This document shows positions 42,591 to 53,757 of a stretch of 64,000 nt of DNA, piece after piece. The DNA is from Rheum nobile. Taxonomy: Eukaryota > Streptophyta > Magnoliopsida > Caryophyllales > Polygonaceae. The position numbers and the translations under genes were made by a program. The DNA lies in contig WOAB01000593.1 of NCBI GenBank assembly GCA_027886185.1, positions 335,001 to 399,000 of the forward strand, given 5' to 3'. The notes beneath the pieces are model-generated. The model was not told where the DNA came from, did no database searches, and saw only the letters and a program-made list of their open reading frames with translations. Numbering within the stretch: the stretch's first letter is position 1; every line of letters begins with the position of its first letter.

Positions 42591-43913
42591 GCGTCAATGA
42601 CGGGTAATGGTCTTGTTCAAAATTGTATGTTGTTGATAACTATAGCTTGTATATTTTTTAGGACAGTTATGGAAATTACTCCTCTGAGATTTTTTTAGGC
42701 TGTGAAATATGTGGTTTATTTCTCTATAGAGCCCAATTAAAGGCATAAATGCAGAAGAAACCACAAGCGACATACCTAATTTTTTTTATCTTTCTGTTAA
42801 CCCTTATTTGGTCAACAAGGTTCATTTTTCGAATAGTATAATATCTCCCGTGGGTATGATGTACCCACAAGAGAGTAAAATTCAAAATAGTGCACCTGTG
42901 TAAATAAATCCCAAGAAGGTAACACATAATCTCATATTGTTCATAAGTAGTAGTATAGGTATAAACAAGGTAATCCCACCTATTAAATGTTTGGATTCCT
43001 TGTGAGAAATTAATCATAGATAGCAGCAAACACAAATAATTTCGAGGACATTTGTTCATGGAGTAAAAACTCCAGTAGAGATTGTTCGGGGGGTAAGGGT
43101 TCAAATAGTAAATTTGTTTCTTATGCCAATTTTCCTCAGTGGTCTTTTTAGTATCTCCTTTGTACACGATCTTGTTAGATGTTGTCGTCCAGTTACCCAA
43201 ATCCTGGAAACAACACTTGTAAACAGAGCAAAGGTTAGAATTCTTAAAATGTTGATTTTTATACAAGGAAAGAAACAATACCTTGAGATTTGAAAATTTT
43301 AGTATGTAACGAAATTGGCTTGTAGTCATTTGTTCAGCAATAAACCGTCTGGGGATAATGCACCAACAAATACAATAGCACCAACAAATTGTCATGAAAC
43401 CATTGTCACCAAATAAAAGCATAGATGATACGTAGGACAAACACACCCAAAGGATGGTTGCACTTTAGTAAAACATTTACAATCACATGTCAATGGGTAA
43501 AAGATAAGATCAACAACATATAAATTGTGGCAGTAAACCCACTTTTCCATTTTCTCATCAAACTTAAGGATCAACATCTCAACACAGCTGACAAGAGTTA
43601 ATATTTGGTCAAAATTGTAATGAGTTCTAGATTGACAAACAAACAACAAGCACAAAAGTACTTAACCATATTCTCATTAAGGATCATAGTCCAACAAACT
43701 ACAATAGAACCAAAAGGCCAGCATGACTAAGCCCATGACTAACATGAAATAGATTTAAGGAAAGGGAAATAACAAGTAATCAAGATGGTTTTGTCACAGG
43801 CTCATAGCAAAAGATCTGATACAAAAAGGAGTTCAAGGGGGTTTCCCTTTTAGCATAAATGTCAACAGTTGTGCACACAAAACCTATAAATTGATTACTG
43901 GACTTACACATTA
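42591..43913 (-). other. Spacer between LINE ORF1 and ORF2
   Basis: About 1.3 kb, much longer than usual for such LINEs. A 240-codon minus-strand frame (42724-43446) is rich in Cys, Tyr and Trp and looks like chance. No element ends seen; an undetected insertion is possible. Confidence 0.35.
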
Positions 43914-45613
43914 TCATTTTATCATCTTCTTGGCACCCTTCAGCCCCGAGGTGGCAATATCTTCCTCACGGGCAAGCTCTTTGCGCTTACTGGACTCAGA
44001 GGTGGAGGTAAGAGGCTGATATGCAGTTTCTCCAACATCAGGAGACTTAGCACTAGCCTTGGATAACATTGAATTGCTCCTAGGAGGAAGGATCACACCT
44101 AGGGCAGTGAGTTCACTAACCATCTCCTCAGTATCCTTTTGTGGATACTCAGGACACTCCACAAATTCATACAGGAGATCATCAGTGTTCAGGAAATTTT
44201 GTAGTTCAGTCCCCTCAAGATTGGGAACCTCTTCCTTGTCCAGCACAAAGGCCTGCTCATGAGGAGCCCCCAGGCTCACCTGGGTACTCTCATCATTAGG
44301 GTGAGGATGTAAAAATGGGGGGGGATAAGACTGAGAGGGAGTTCAGTTTAAAATGGATATCATTTGTGCAAGGTACAACAACAGTTGGGGTCTTAGTAGA
44401 GATAATGGGGGTGCTTTCAGGACTAGAAGCTGCCTCATCAGTAGTAGGTTTATGATCCTTATACTCATAGATCTCCATGGCTGGAGCAGTGACCAGGACA
44501 TGAGCAGGTTTAGTAACAATTTCATTGGCAATGGAGAAGCCATTGTTCTTGCTCATGGAAGTAGTGGAGACATGAGAAGATGCCTTGGCCTCAGCTTGTT
44601 GTTTTTTCTTGTGAGTGACAGTTTTCCACTTAGAAATGGATTCCGTAGAATCCTCCTTAGCAACATCAGAGGGAGAACTCACTTGGAGCCTCTGGAAAGT
44701 AATTTGGAGGGATTGAGGTATTTCATTCCTCAAGGGACATTTTTCAAAGTCATGCTCAAGTGCCCCGCAATTACCACAACCTTCAGGGCACTCTTCAAAC
44801 CAAATCTTGTACTCTTTAGGCTTGCCCTCTTTATTAGGGACAATAATAGTTTTGTGTTTCACTCTCTCAACATCAACATTAATGCAATTAAACTCTTGCT
44901 TAGCTCACTCTTTGCCTCTTTCTATAAAGGGATCTTGCTTAATGAGTGTCCCAAGGTTGTTCATTTCAAAGATTGTACTTATAGCATCAAAACTAATGTA
45001 TTCCACTAGTAAATGGGGAATTCTAATCCACATATCAACAATTGAAATGGATTCAGAAAAAAGGTCAAAATTGGAGCACCAAGGTTATAACAACATGAGT
45101 TTTCCAAAGACATGGTATGGTCTCCCATCCCATGCCTTTTTTTTTATCAATCGGGTTTGCAAAACGAAGCTCAAACCATAAGTTTGGTTTTTCCAAGATC
45201 TCAAAGGAGCCCTTGATAAAGCGCCAGTCATTCTTGAGTTTAGTTATGAGTTTATAAAAATCCACTGGTTCACCAATCACATATCCTAGTAAAGAGGATT
45301 CCTTAAGCTTAAGGATGTTCTCTCTTACACTAGACAATTTTGAAAGATAAAGTTTCATATCAATAATAGGTTTATTCAGAGAGGGGACATTGTGAGTCTT
45401 GGGGTTAATTTCCAAAGTGGAATTGTTCTTAGAAATAGGGGTAGCCTCATTTGATTTCATAACAGTGGGTTCATGGCTCAAATATTTACCACCAACAAAG
45501 GAGCTCGACACACCAAGAGATGTGCATAGCACCTCCTTCAACGTTTTCTTCCCTTTATCCATTAGATTGAATAAAGGAAAGGCCAGAAAAAACACAAACA
45601 CTAAAATTAACAA
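43914..45613 (-). pseudogene. LINE ORF1 (DUF4283-type, zinc knuckle)
   Basis: Minus-strand frames 45065-45613, 44296-44862 and 43914-44279. The first begins MDKGKKTLKEVLCTSLG near 45560 and has SLLGYVIGEPVDFYKLITKL and FIKGSFEILEKPNLWFELRF, as in the DUF4283 RNA-binding region of plant LINE ORF1. The second carries a zinc knuckle, CGNCGALEHDFEKC. The third is an acidic, Ser-rich tail ending KGAKKMIK and a stop. ORF1 binds the element RNA. Frameshifts near 44880 and 44290 break it. Confidence 0.8.
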
Positions 45614-46305
45614 TAAAGAGGTTTGAGCGAATTCACAGGATCAGGTATCGAGTTCAAGTAACCAAGATAGCAATATAAAGGGCAGCAAATCACAAAGAAA
45701 TAAACCAAGGAAAGAGAAGGGAGGGGGAAGGAAAGAGAACACATTTGTTCACAGAGGAGAGGTTGACTGAACTGGCCACCTGCAACGGTAACGGATCCCA
45801 GAAAGCAAGGGTAGCTGAAGATCCAAATCTTCCAACGGCGCAGGGCATGACCAAGCTCGGGAGCTCCATCACTCGCAACAGTGCTCTGATGAAATTGCCC
45901 TCCACTCCATCGGCTCCAAGCAGAGATCCAAATCCTCGTGAAATTAGGGGCCGTAGAGAAGAGGAAGTTTCCCGGAAGATAGCACTTGGGATTCGCATGT
46001 GTCCTCTGTAGTTTCGACATCTCGGTTAGGTAGCCCTAGGCCAATCTCGGTGGAACCTCTTGGTAGTTCTCCGTGAAAGACGCATCCTCTTCATGGGAGG
46101 AGTGGTTGGCCGTAAAGTAAGGGGGTTGCAGGTTGCAGGCAGCATAGTTGAGGTTGGAATTGCAGTCGGAGATGAGGTGGAGAATCAAGATCCAGGAGAA
46201 CGGCAATTGTTCGCGTTCTATGGTTTGGGGGTGAGGGGTTTTCCACAGAGAGAGTGTTTTACTGTTAATATTCAGTTTTTATTGTTGTTGTATCCGTCTA
46301 TTTTT
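45614..46305 (-). other. LINE 5' untranslated region
   Basis: G/C-richer than the rest, upstream of ORF1 and ending at the target duplication. Open frames on both strands (such as 45607-46020) have no recognisable domain; one might hold an internal promoter, which I cannot show. Confidence 0.5.
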
Positions 46306-46667
46306 TTGAAGGGTCCCGCATTTAATTAGTTTTATTAAAAAAATATGATAGCATTTATAGGTAGACTTTTTTACCGTTTGAACAAAATACAATATAAAAA
46401 ATACGAAGTAGAATATTTCACAAATAGTTTCATATATATTAGGTAGATAGAAAATACTCATTAGCATTCATGAAATTTTATTATATTAATTTCACTGATA
46501 TATCTCTCTTAAATTTGAACTGTTAATTTATTAAGAAAATATATGAAAACAATATTTTTAAATAAATGAATAAGTTTTGTACATATATAGATTTTCTATT
46601 GTGTATATTCTAAAATGAACTACATTGATGAAGTTGTTATTCTGACATTTGTTCACCAAAGCTATAT

Positions 46668-46778
46668 ATATATATATATATCATATACAAACAGGCGTTC
46701 GTCAATGGAGAAGCGACACATCGGGCACTTCTTGCAGCACGAACTGCATGATAAGAAGAAGTTCCCATTCAAGAACTT
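46668..46778 (-). pseudogene. RING-finger gene fragment, copy B
   Basis: Minus-strand frame with LSCSSCCKKCPMCRFSIDER then LFVYDIYIYIYI. All Cys of the fragment match copy A. The TAG stop of copy A is lost because the following TA microsatellite is longer here, giving an IYIYIYI tail. Confidence 0.5.
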
Positions 46779-46884
46779 TCTAACTGGCCTTCATAGACTT
46801 TGCCAAATCCTCCCTCTCCTAGAGAGAAATCATCCTTTGAATTTCTTTGTCACACCTTTCAAGTCTCAAAACCTGAAAGTATTC
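46769..46884 (-). pseudogene. Receptor-like-kinase fragment, copy B
   Basis: Minus strand: TFRF, TGA, DLKGVTKKFK, then after a frameshift DDFSLGEGGFGKVYEGQL and ESS before a stop. The GxGxxGxV P-loop is exact. In plant receptor-like kinases this motif precedes the catalytic Lys; that part is absent. Confidence 0.55.
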
Positions 46885-47749
46885 ATAGTTATGGAGGAAG
46901 ACGCTTGTTCATCAATAAAAGCCACTTTATCTTATCAGGATTCATCCTAGACCACCCTAAGAAGCAAAATAAATTAGGACATGAAACATTTAGCAAAAGG
47001 GGATCAAATTGAAATACAAGGCGAAAATATGAAATTCCACTTTTTGTGGTGGGTTAATCTGGAAATTTAACATCTTTAATGTTAAATGTAATTCATAATT
47101 AAAAAACATAATTCAATTGATGAATGAATTGATACATGACACTAATCAAGAGATGACGAATCTCAAGTTTTAGTCAATGACACAAGTAATTGCACATCAA
47201 CTACAACCCACAACTGATTGCAACCGAAAAAAACCGGATTACCATTGAAAACCAATCAAAGGCAATAGGAATAACTAATTAAGCATAAGTGAATGTTAGA
47301 AAAAAAAAGTTTTCCGTAAATTACATTAATGCAAAAAATTGGATATTTCTCAAACCATATACCATGTTAAATGGTATTTCTCCCCAGCACCTCCATCTCA
47401 TAAAAAAAACATATAGATGATTGCAAATATCATATAAGATACCTAAATCTTCATCAATCAATAAAAAAAAGAACAAAGATGATCCGAAGCAGATTTTTTT
47501 TCTCACAAAAAAAATATCCAAATAGGGTGAAAATAAGTAACAAAAACAAAAATTCTGAAGAGAATGATTATAGAGGCGTAGAGAACTAAAAATCACCCGG
47601 ATATAGACCAGACGTGGGTATTAGGGCATGTTTATTGGTGGGACGGGAAGGGGACTTTTAATTTTTTTGGATATAAAATAATGGGAAAAGGGGCTTTAGC
47701 ATTAGGACGCGTTTGGAAGAAGAAGAAAAATTGCCCAGTGTTCAACCAA

Positions 47750-47870
47750 AATGACGTCGTTTCGGGGGCATGGCCAAATGCGTCTCAATGAGCCACGCGT
47801 CACGCATTGATTCACTCGCGCGTGCACGCGTGATGCGCGACGCGTGACGCGCTATCGACGACCAGGAATA
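47750..47870. promoter_or_regulatory. GC-rich subterminal motif cluster of the Harbinger element
   Basis: Several CACGCGT, GCGTGACGCG and GCGCGACGCG words in both orientations within 120 bp of otherwise AT-rich DNA, about 130-240 bp from the element end. Subterminal repeats are typical binding sites for PIF proteins; the role here is inference. Confidence 0.4.
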
Positions 47871-48409
47871 AATCTTGGCCGTCGATATTTAATTTTAAAA
47901 AAAAACATTTATCTTAAAATCAGTAATTTAAAAAAAATTACTATTATTCTAATTTTATTTTTCTCTATCCATAGACACCCATTTTGGGTATATTGGTAGT
48001 TTTTATTTATTTTTTTATGTTTTTTGTATATCATTAAGTGAAAAAATCATATTATTATTATTATTTATGTTGGTTTAAAATAAATTAAATACCAATTTAC
48101 TTTATTTATATTAAAATAACATTAGGGAGAAATTTTATAAATTTTATGTATACCTTTTGACAAGTTTTGAAATAATTTAGTCCAAATAGATCTTATTATT
48201 TTTATTATTATAATTATGTACTAACTAAAATTATTCATATTAAATTATGGTGGGAGATTCATGGTAGGTAAGATTATGGCAATTTAACATTATAAATATG
48301 TACTAACTAAAATTATTTATATTAAATTATGGTGGAAGGAAGATTTATGGTAGGTAAGATTATTGTAATTTAAAATTATAAATGTGTACTAACTTAAATT
48401 TTTTTTGCT

Positions 48410-48417
48410 TATAAATA
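48410..48417 (+). promoter_or_regulatory. TATA box of Harbinger ORF1
   Basis: TATAAATA 100 bp before the ORF1 ATG at 48517, followed by a CT-rich leader (48450-48510). Confidence 0.55.
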
Positions 48418-48516
48418 AGATGTAGTGGTCATTGCAATACTCACACATTCCTCACTCATATCCTCTTCTTAATCTCTCATTTCTCTCTACTCATTCCTCT
48501 CTTCTTATCTCTTATC

Positions 48517-49343
48517 ATGAATCAAAACCAAGGTGGCTACCCAAATAACTTTCAAGATTTGTCATAATCGTATGATATGCAATAACAAACGAATCTCCTC
48601 TCTCAAAATTCACAAAATCAAGCCACAACTGGAGGTGCATATCAACCCATGGAGATCCCAAGCTTTGGCACCCAACCAGAAGATCTTGATGATTCACCCG
48701 ACCAAACTCAGCATAGCGGTCGTGGTCGTGGTCGCGGTCGTGGTCGTGCTCGTGATGCCGGTGGCACCCCTAAGCCCAAAAAATGCCCTTAGAGTGAGGC
48801 TGATGATTTGATCCTCATCAGTGGGTACATAAACACCAGTACTGACGCCGTAACAAACATTAATCAAACGACAGATTCATTCTGGAAGCGGGTTCAAGCC
48901 TACTGGAACCAGTGGAAACGTACAACTGCCAGCGATCAAATTCTGAAAAGTTGTAAGCAAAGATGGCATGTGTGTAGTCATGTTGTTTCTATGTTTAATT
49001 CTGCATATGATGCGGCCTCTAGAGATAAAGTTAGTGGGGAGTCAGAGGATGATGTTATGTAGAAGGCACATGCGATTTATGTCGCTCGTGAGGGGAAGAG
49101 GTTTTCTTATATGCATGCATGGGAAGCTTTTCGGAATGAGCCAAGATGGAGTCATTCTTATTTGAACCAGGTCAACAGGATGAACCCAAGCTCCGGAAGT
49201 GGCTCCAAAAGATCGAGGTCTGATATGGACGATGATACTTCTAATCAAGATACTTCGACAATTGCATTCACTGGGGTTTTTATTCAGTGTCTAGAAGGTA
49301 TAAAGGCGTCTAAGAGAAAGCAGAACGAAGTAGCATCCACAAG
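48517..49343 (+). pseudogene. PIF/Harbinger ORF1, Myb/SANT-like protein (5' part)
   Basis: Starts at ATG 48517 (MNQNQGGYPNNFQDLS). After an RGRGRGRGRAR stretch comes the Myb/SANT-like domain: ADDLILISGYINTSTDAVTN, FWKRVQAYWNQW, KSCKQRWHVCSHVVSMF, then GESEDDVM and FSYMHAWEAFRNEPRW. In the family this protein binds the element ends and helps the transposase reach the nucleus. Four or more stops fall at CAA, CAG or TGG codons turned to TAA or TAG. The gene is cut at 49343 by the CRM-like element and resumes at 61178 after the ACAAG target. Confidence 0.85.
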
Positions 49344-50373
49344 TGATGTGAAAGTCCCCGTTGACACGATCGCAGTTGCCATGGAATGCAACAAAGTCAA
49401 GCCAAGCGCCAAGCTTGCATCTTCTGAGTGTCGTAGAGGTTTCTTGAAGCCAAAGAGATGGCTTTCTTCCTTGTGTGTCGCCATGGAAACCAAGGTGTTC
49501 GTGGCCTTGTTGAATTGCACGAAAACCACAAGAGAGGATGAATGAAACTTCAAAGGACTTAGAGGTTATCTTTCCGTAGCGTTGGTTGCGGAGATCAAAG
49601 AGATGATCTTTGTTGAAGACGAACGAAGTGACGGTCGTCTAGGGGTATGATGATCAAAGAGATGATCAACTTAGGTTGAACAATCCACAACAGAACAACC
49701 CTAAAACTCGGATCTTTGGATCCAACCACAACAATGACGCCAAGCTCAAGCAAGGAGAAAATCTCGACTTTTATTAACTTAAGCAAAACGTCAGTTTACA
49801 ACGGAAATAACAAGTATTTAAAGGCTAAGCTAAATGCTAAAGATAGGAAATAACAAAGCTAAAGCATGGGCTTGGAAGAGCGGCCCACAACACATGGCGC
49901 GCGACCCGTCAAGCCAAAAACCCTAAAAAAACAACCTTCTAAAAATGTCTCAAAATATCCAAAACAACCTCACAATAACTCAAAAGAGAAATAACCAAGA
50001 CTCACACACCAGAGGGCACGCTGCAGGCGCCGTGCCGTAGGAGACGCGACAGTGCTTGCACATGACACGGGGAGTGTCACGCGACATGCGACGACGGTGT
50101 CTCGCAACGCGCACGACAACGATTGTCACGCGATGCAGGCGACACACGCGACACGACCACTTCAGCTAGTAAACCTCAAAACCCAAAAATGTGACTGCGG
50201 TCACGCCAATGGGCTCGGATGCGGTGTCGGTGCTTGCGATGGACCTGCTGACCAGCGACTGGGTTGCTTGGGCGATGGTGCGTGCTCGCGCTCTGGTCAC
50301 GGGTCCGGTGGCACGGAGGCTGAGCTTGTCTTCTTCGTCCTTCATCGTCAAGGAGGAGGGTAGGGAGCCATTA
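49344..50373 (-). repeat. CRM-like element 2, 3' LTR
   Basis: TGATGTGAAAGTCCCC... to ...GGGAGCCATTA (terminal CATCA mutated to CATTA). The Harbinger ORF1 frame reads into it by chance to 49545. Confidence 0.85.
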
Positions 50374-50690
50374 TTCTCCCCTTCTTGGCAGCGAAGCGTC
50401 CCCGCTTCGTCCTCCTCGTGCTCAGGGGGAGTGTAGGGAGACAAGTCGGACACGTTAAAGCTTGGATGCGTGCCGTAGTCGTCTGGGAGCTCAAGGCGGT
50501 AAGCATTGTCGCCAAGCCGCTCTAGGACCTTGAATGGACCATCTCTACGGGCATCAAGCTTGCTGTGCCTTTTTTGTTGGGAATCGCTCGCGGCGAAGGT
50601 AGAGCCACACCAAGTCGTCGGCCTCAAATATCATGCGGCGCCGGCCGCGATCTGCCTGGGCCTTGTATTGTGTTGTCTGGCGCTCTAGCT
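50166..50690 (-). pseudogene. pol: CRM-like pol 2: integrase C-terminus running into the LTR
   Basis: Minus-strand frames: RTRDQLERQTTQYKAQ upstream of a frameshift, then GPFKVLERLGDNAYRLELP, HPSFNVSDLSPYTPPEH, an acidic stretch and GPVTRARARTIAQ inside the LTR. It ends at 50166, about 69 codons past the LTR border. A CAG-to-TAG change lies near 50706 before this block. The shared tail motif with element 1 supports a conserved function. Confidence 0.85.
50374..50387 (-). promoter_or_regulatory. CRM-like element 2, polypurine tract
   Basis: Minus-strand AAGAAGGGGAGAA before the LTR start; also read as codons of pol. Confidence 0.65.
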
Positions 50691-50703
50691 GGTCCCTCGT
50701 CCG

Positions 50704-51435
50704 CTAGTGAAGTGCTCGGACAAACTCCGCGTGCTGCAGTCCCTTGACGCTTTCCTTGTCTCTCATGGGGCGCGGCGTCAAGTCTAGCGGCGTGTGGGGG
50801 TTGAGGTCGTAGACAACCTCGAATGGAGTCATCTTCGTCGCCGAGTGCATAGACCTATTATAAGAAAAATCCACAAAAGGCAAACACTTTTCCCACCTGC
50901 GGAGGTTAGCTTTCAACATTGTTCTAAGTAAAGTACCAAGGGTCCTATTGGTAACCTCCATTTGGCCGTCAGTTTGGGGGTGATAGCTAGTAGAAAACAA
51001 TAAATGTGTCCCCAATTTCGACCATAAAGACTTCCAAAAATAGCTCAAGAACCTAGTGTCACGATTTGAGATAATAGTCCAAGGAATCCCATGCAATTTC
51101 ACCACATGCTCAAAAAATAAACTAGCAACATCTGAAGCATTATGAGTCATCTTGTAAGGAATAAAATGATCCATTTTAGAAAATCTATCTACAACCACAA
51201 ATATCGAGTCCCTCCCCTTCTTAGACATGTGCAACCCCAAAATAAAATCCATAGAAATATCCTCCCAAGGGGTGGTTGGTATAGGCAAGGGGTTGTACAA
51301 TCCATGGGGGCTTGATCTAGACTTAGCTCTCTCTCATGTCCCACAACTCACACAAAACCTAGTCACATGGTGAACCATCCTAGGCCAATAAAAGTGCTCC
51401 TTAAGCGCGGCCACAATCTTAGCTACTCCAAAATG
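50704..51435 (-). pseudogene. pol: CRM-like pol 2: integrase
   Basis: Minus-strand frame 50704-51300: WEDISMDFILGLHMSKKGRD, FVVVDRFSKMDHF, TIISNRDTRFLSYFW (SNRD: the second catalytic Asp survives) and SYHPQTDGQMEVTNRTL. The HHCC region at 51300-51435 has decayed frames with CVSCGT-like remnants. A stop near 51300 separates finger and core. Confidence 0.85.
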
Positions 51436-51960
51436 TCATCGACCTTCATGTGCCTCTTGGATCAAAGGCCTATAAATAGAAGTCCTAGGGATGCACAGTT
51501 TTTCCTCCTTAAATAAGTAGCCATTACCTACAATAAACCCATTAGACTCACCCTTCTCAACACAAGACTCAAAAATAGACTTAAACTCTTCATCACTAGC
51601 ATAGAGTTCTTTGATAAGGGAAAAGCCTAAAATAGAGGCATCAAGGTGAGTCAAAAGCACATACCTGCGGGAGAGGGCGTCGACAGCCACGTTCTCCTTT
51701 CCCTTCTTGTATTGGACCACGTACGAAAAAGTCTCCATAAACTCAACCCAGCGAGCATGGCGGCGGTTGAGGTTGACTTGGCTCTTGAGGTACTTCAAAG
51801 CCTCGTGGTCGGAGTGTATCACAAACTATTTGGGCCATAAATAGTGTTGCCATGTTTTTAACACATGTATAAGCGCGTAAAGCTCCTTGTCATAGGTTGG
51901 GTAGTTGCGGGTGGCGCCAATGAGCTTATCACTGAAATAAGCTATGGGCTTGCGTTCTTG
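51436..51960 (-). pseudogene. pol: CRM-like pol 2: RNase H
   Basis: Minus-strand frame 51436-51822 with IHSDHEALKYLKSQVNLNRR and KGKENVAVDALSRRYVLL, preceded in a broken frame (51830-51960) by an AYFSDKLIGATRNYPTYDKE-like stretch. A TAG replaces a codon at about 51828. Confidence 0.85.
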
Positions 51961-52817
51961 GAGTAAGACACCTCCAATGACGTGGTGAGACGTGTCACAC
52001 TCGACCTCGAAGGTCTTGGCAAAGTCTGGAAACTACAGCAACGGCACGCGGCACAGGCGGTCCTTGAGCGTAGAGAACGCGGCCTCATGGACCTTGCTCC
52101 ACTCAATGGAGGCATTCTTCTTGGTGAGCTCATATAGTGGAGCGTCAATCGTGGATAAGTCCTTCATGAAGCGGCAGTAGAAGCCTGCGAGCCCTAAGAA
52201 GGATGGAACCATGGTAGCCGTAGTGGGGCACGGCCACTCCTCTATGGCGCGAATCTTCTCTTAGTCCATGGGAGTCCATCCTTGCTAACAACAAAACCAA
52301 GGAAAACAGTAGAGTCCGAGAAAAAAGCGCATTTGTCTAGGTTAGCATAAAGACTCTCTTTCCTAAGACACTCTAACACAGTCCTAAGGTGGCCAAAGTG
52401 GTCCTCTAAGGTCCTGCTGTAAACAAGGATATCATCAAAGTAGACAATAATAAATTTGCCCAAATACGCCCTCAATACATGGTTCATGAGCCTCATGAAT
52501 GTCCTGGGTGCATCAGTGAGGCCGAAGGGCATCACTAACCACTCATAGAGTCAGTACTTGGTCTTAAATGTCATTTTCCACTCATCACCTTCCTTCATCC
52601 TAATTTGGTGATAGCCACTCTTCAAATCTATCTTAGAAAATAAAGTGGCTCCATGAAGTTCATCTAGCATAGGAATAGGATGGCGATACTTCACCGTGAT
52701 TTGGTTGATCGCGCGACAATCAACACACATGTGCCATGAACCATATTTCATGGGCATAAGGATGACTGGGATGACGCAAGGACTAAGGCTCTCACAAAGG
52801 TAGCCTTTGTCCATCAA
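51961..52817 (-). pseudogene. pol: CRM-like pol 2: reverse transcriptase
   Basis: Minus-strand frames 52551-52817 (LCESLSPCVIPVILMPMKYG, CVDCRAINQITVKYRHPIP, FSKIDLKSGYHQIRM) and 52242-52535 (MMPFGLTDAPRTFMRLMNHV, IIVYFDDILVYSRTL with the catalytic FDD). A TGA-type break after FKTKY and a small deletion inside RHPIPMLDEL separate the blocks. A thumb region 51961-52241 is in shifted frames. Confidence 0.9.
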
Positions 52818-53059
52818 CTCCTAGACCTAGCACAGCAGCTCCTTGGTCTCCTCAAGACTGGCGCGATAGGCGGCGCGATTGGGCAAGGAGGCACCAGGCA
52901 CGAAGTCAATCTGGTGCTCTATGCCTCGCATGGGCGGCAAGCCTGCAGGGAGGTCCTTTGGAAGCACATCCTTAAATTCCTGCAAGAGAGAAGAAACTGA
53001 GGGGGTAAGTCAACCAAATCATTGACATTAAGAAGACACGCATTAGGCACAAGGAGAAA

Positions 53060-53632
53060 TCAAGGTTGATGTCCCTGAATTACTGAAGTGATGTCCCTGG
53101 AGCGCGCCAACATCAACCTCTTCTCGCAAGTGCCCTTGAGTGGCACAGGCTTCATGGAGTTGGGGCGCGTCGCAGTCGGGCTGCGTAGCGCTGTGGCGAT
53201 GTCGTCATTGTCGCACGCGTTGCGGCGCAAGCTGGCACTGGCGTCGCTAGGGCGCACGCTGGGCTTGGTAGCATTGGGACGAGCCCCGTCGCTGGAATGT
53301 GCTGCGGATCGTGAGGTGTCGCTGGGGCGCGTGGCATGGCTAGAGCGTGCGGCAGTGGCAGTTTGTGCCTTAGCTTGCTCGATGGCCTTGACGCAGTTCC
53401 GCTCCACTTGATCATGCAGAATTTCCTTGGGGCTCATGGGAAGCAAAGTGATGTGTTTCCCATTGTGCATGAAGACGTAGTTGTTGAGGAAGCCATCATG
53501 TAGGGCACGCTTGTCAAATTGCCAAGGGCGACCTAGAAGCAAGTGAGTAACATCCATAGCAATAACATTACAAAGCACAAAATCATTGTAATAGCCAATA
53601 TTGAAGGTGACATAGCATTGCCTTTTTACCAT
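53060..53632 (-). pseudogene. pol: CRM-like protease 2
   Basis: Minus-strand frame: QCYVTFNIGYYNDFVLCNVI, THLLLGRPWQFDKRALHDGF, LLPMSPKEILHDQVERNCVK. This is the C-terminal half of the protease and its linker; a second repetitive Ala/Ser/Arg-rich part may be an expanded linker (DATRPS-type words at 53150-53330). The active-site half lies at 53640-53760 in decayed frames. Confidence 0.75.
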
Positions 53633-53757
53633 ATTGCCACCATTACCTTTGGAGATCCACTAGAGGCTATAAGGTTGTGGGTGAAGAGTTGTCTTAAGGC
53701 CAAGATGGTCGATGACCTTCTCGTTGATGATGTTGTATCAAATCCCACCATCAATGA

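Larger units (their letters stand above)
38948..46305 (-). mobile_element. L1-type LINE, 7.4 kb, rearranged
   Basis: The 18-bp target TTGAAGGGTCCCGCATTT occurs at 38930-38947 and 46306-46323. The minus-strand 3' end carries an A-run (plus-strand T run at 38945-38951). Minus-strand order: ORF1 with a zinc knuckle, endonuclease, RT, zf-RVT and RNase H. A MITE, a foldback and a 1.3-kb spacer between ORF1 and ORF2 enlarge it. It is near full length but inactive. Confidence 0.9.
46306..47620. repeat. Duplicated segment, copy B, right part
   Basis: Continues from 38947 and matches 2805-3062 then 20896-22271 of copy A. It lacks the Tat element (single AAATG at 46564-46568) and the MITE (47276-47281). 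Ends at the TTA target of the Harbinger element. Confidence 0.9.

Noticed and set aside
42724..43446. 240-codon frame between LINE ORF1 and ORF2
   Set aside because: No recognisable motif, biased Tyr/Cys/Trp composition typical of chance AT-rich frames. Listed only as spacer.
48720..48760. RGRGRGR stretch as an RGG-type RNA-binding motif
   Set aside because: It is a coding microsatellite in the variable N-terminus of the Harbinger Myb-like protein; no further support.
53088..53411. Leu/Ala/Arg-rich plus-strand frame
   Set aside because: Antisense of the protease linker of CRM-like element 2.
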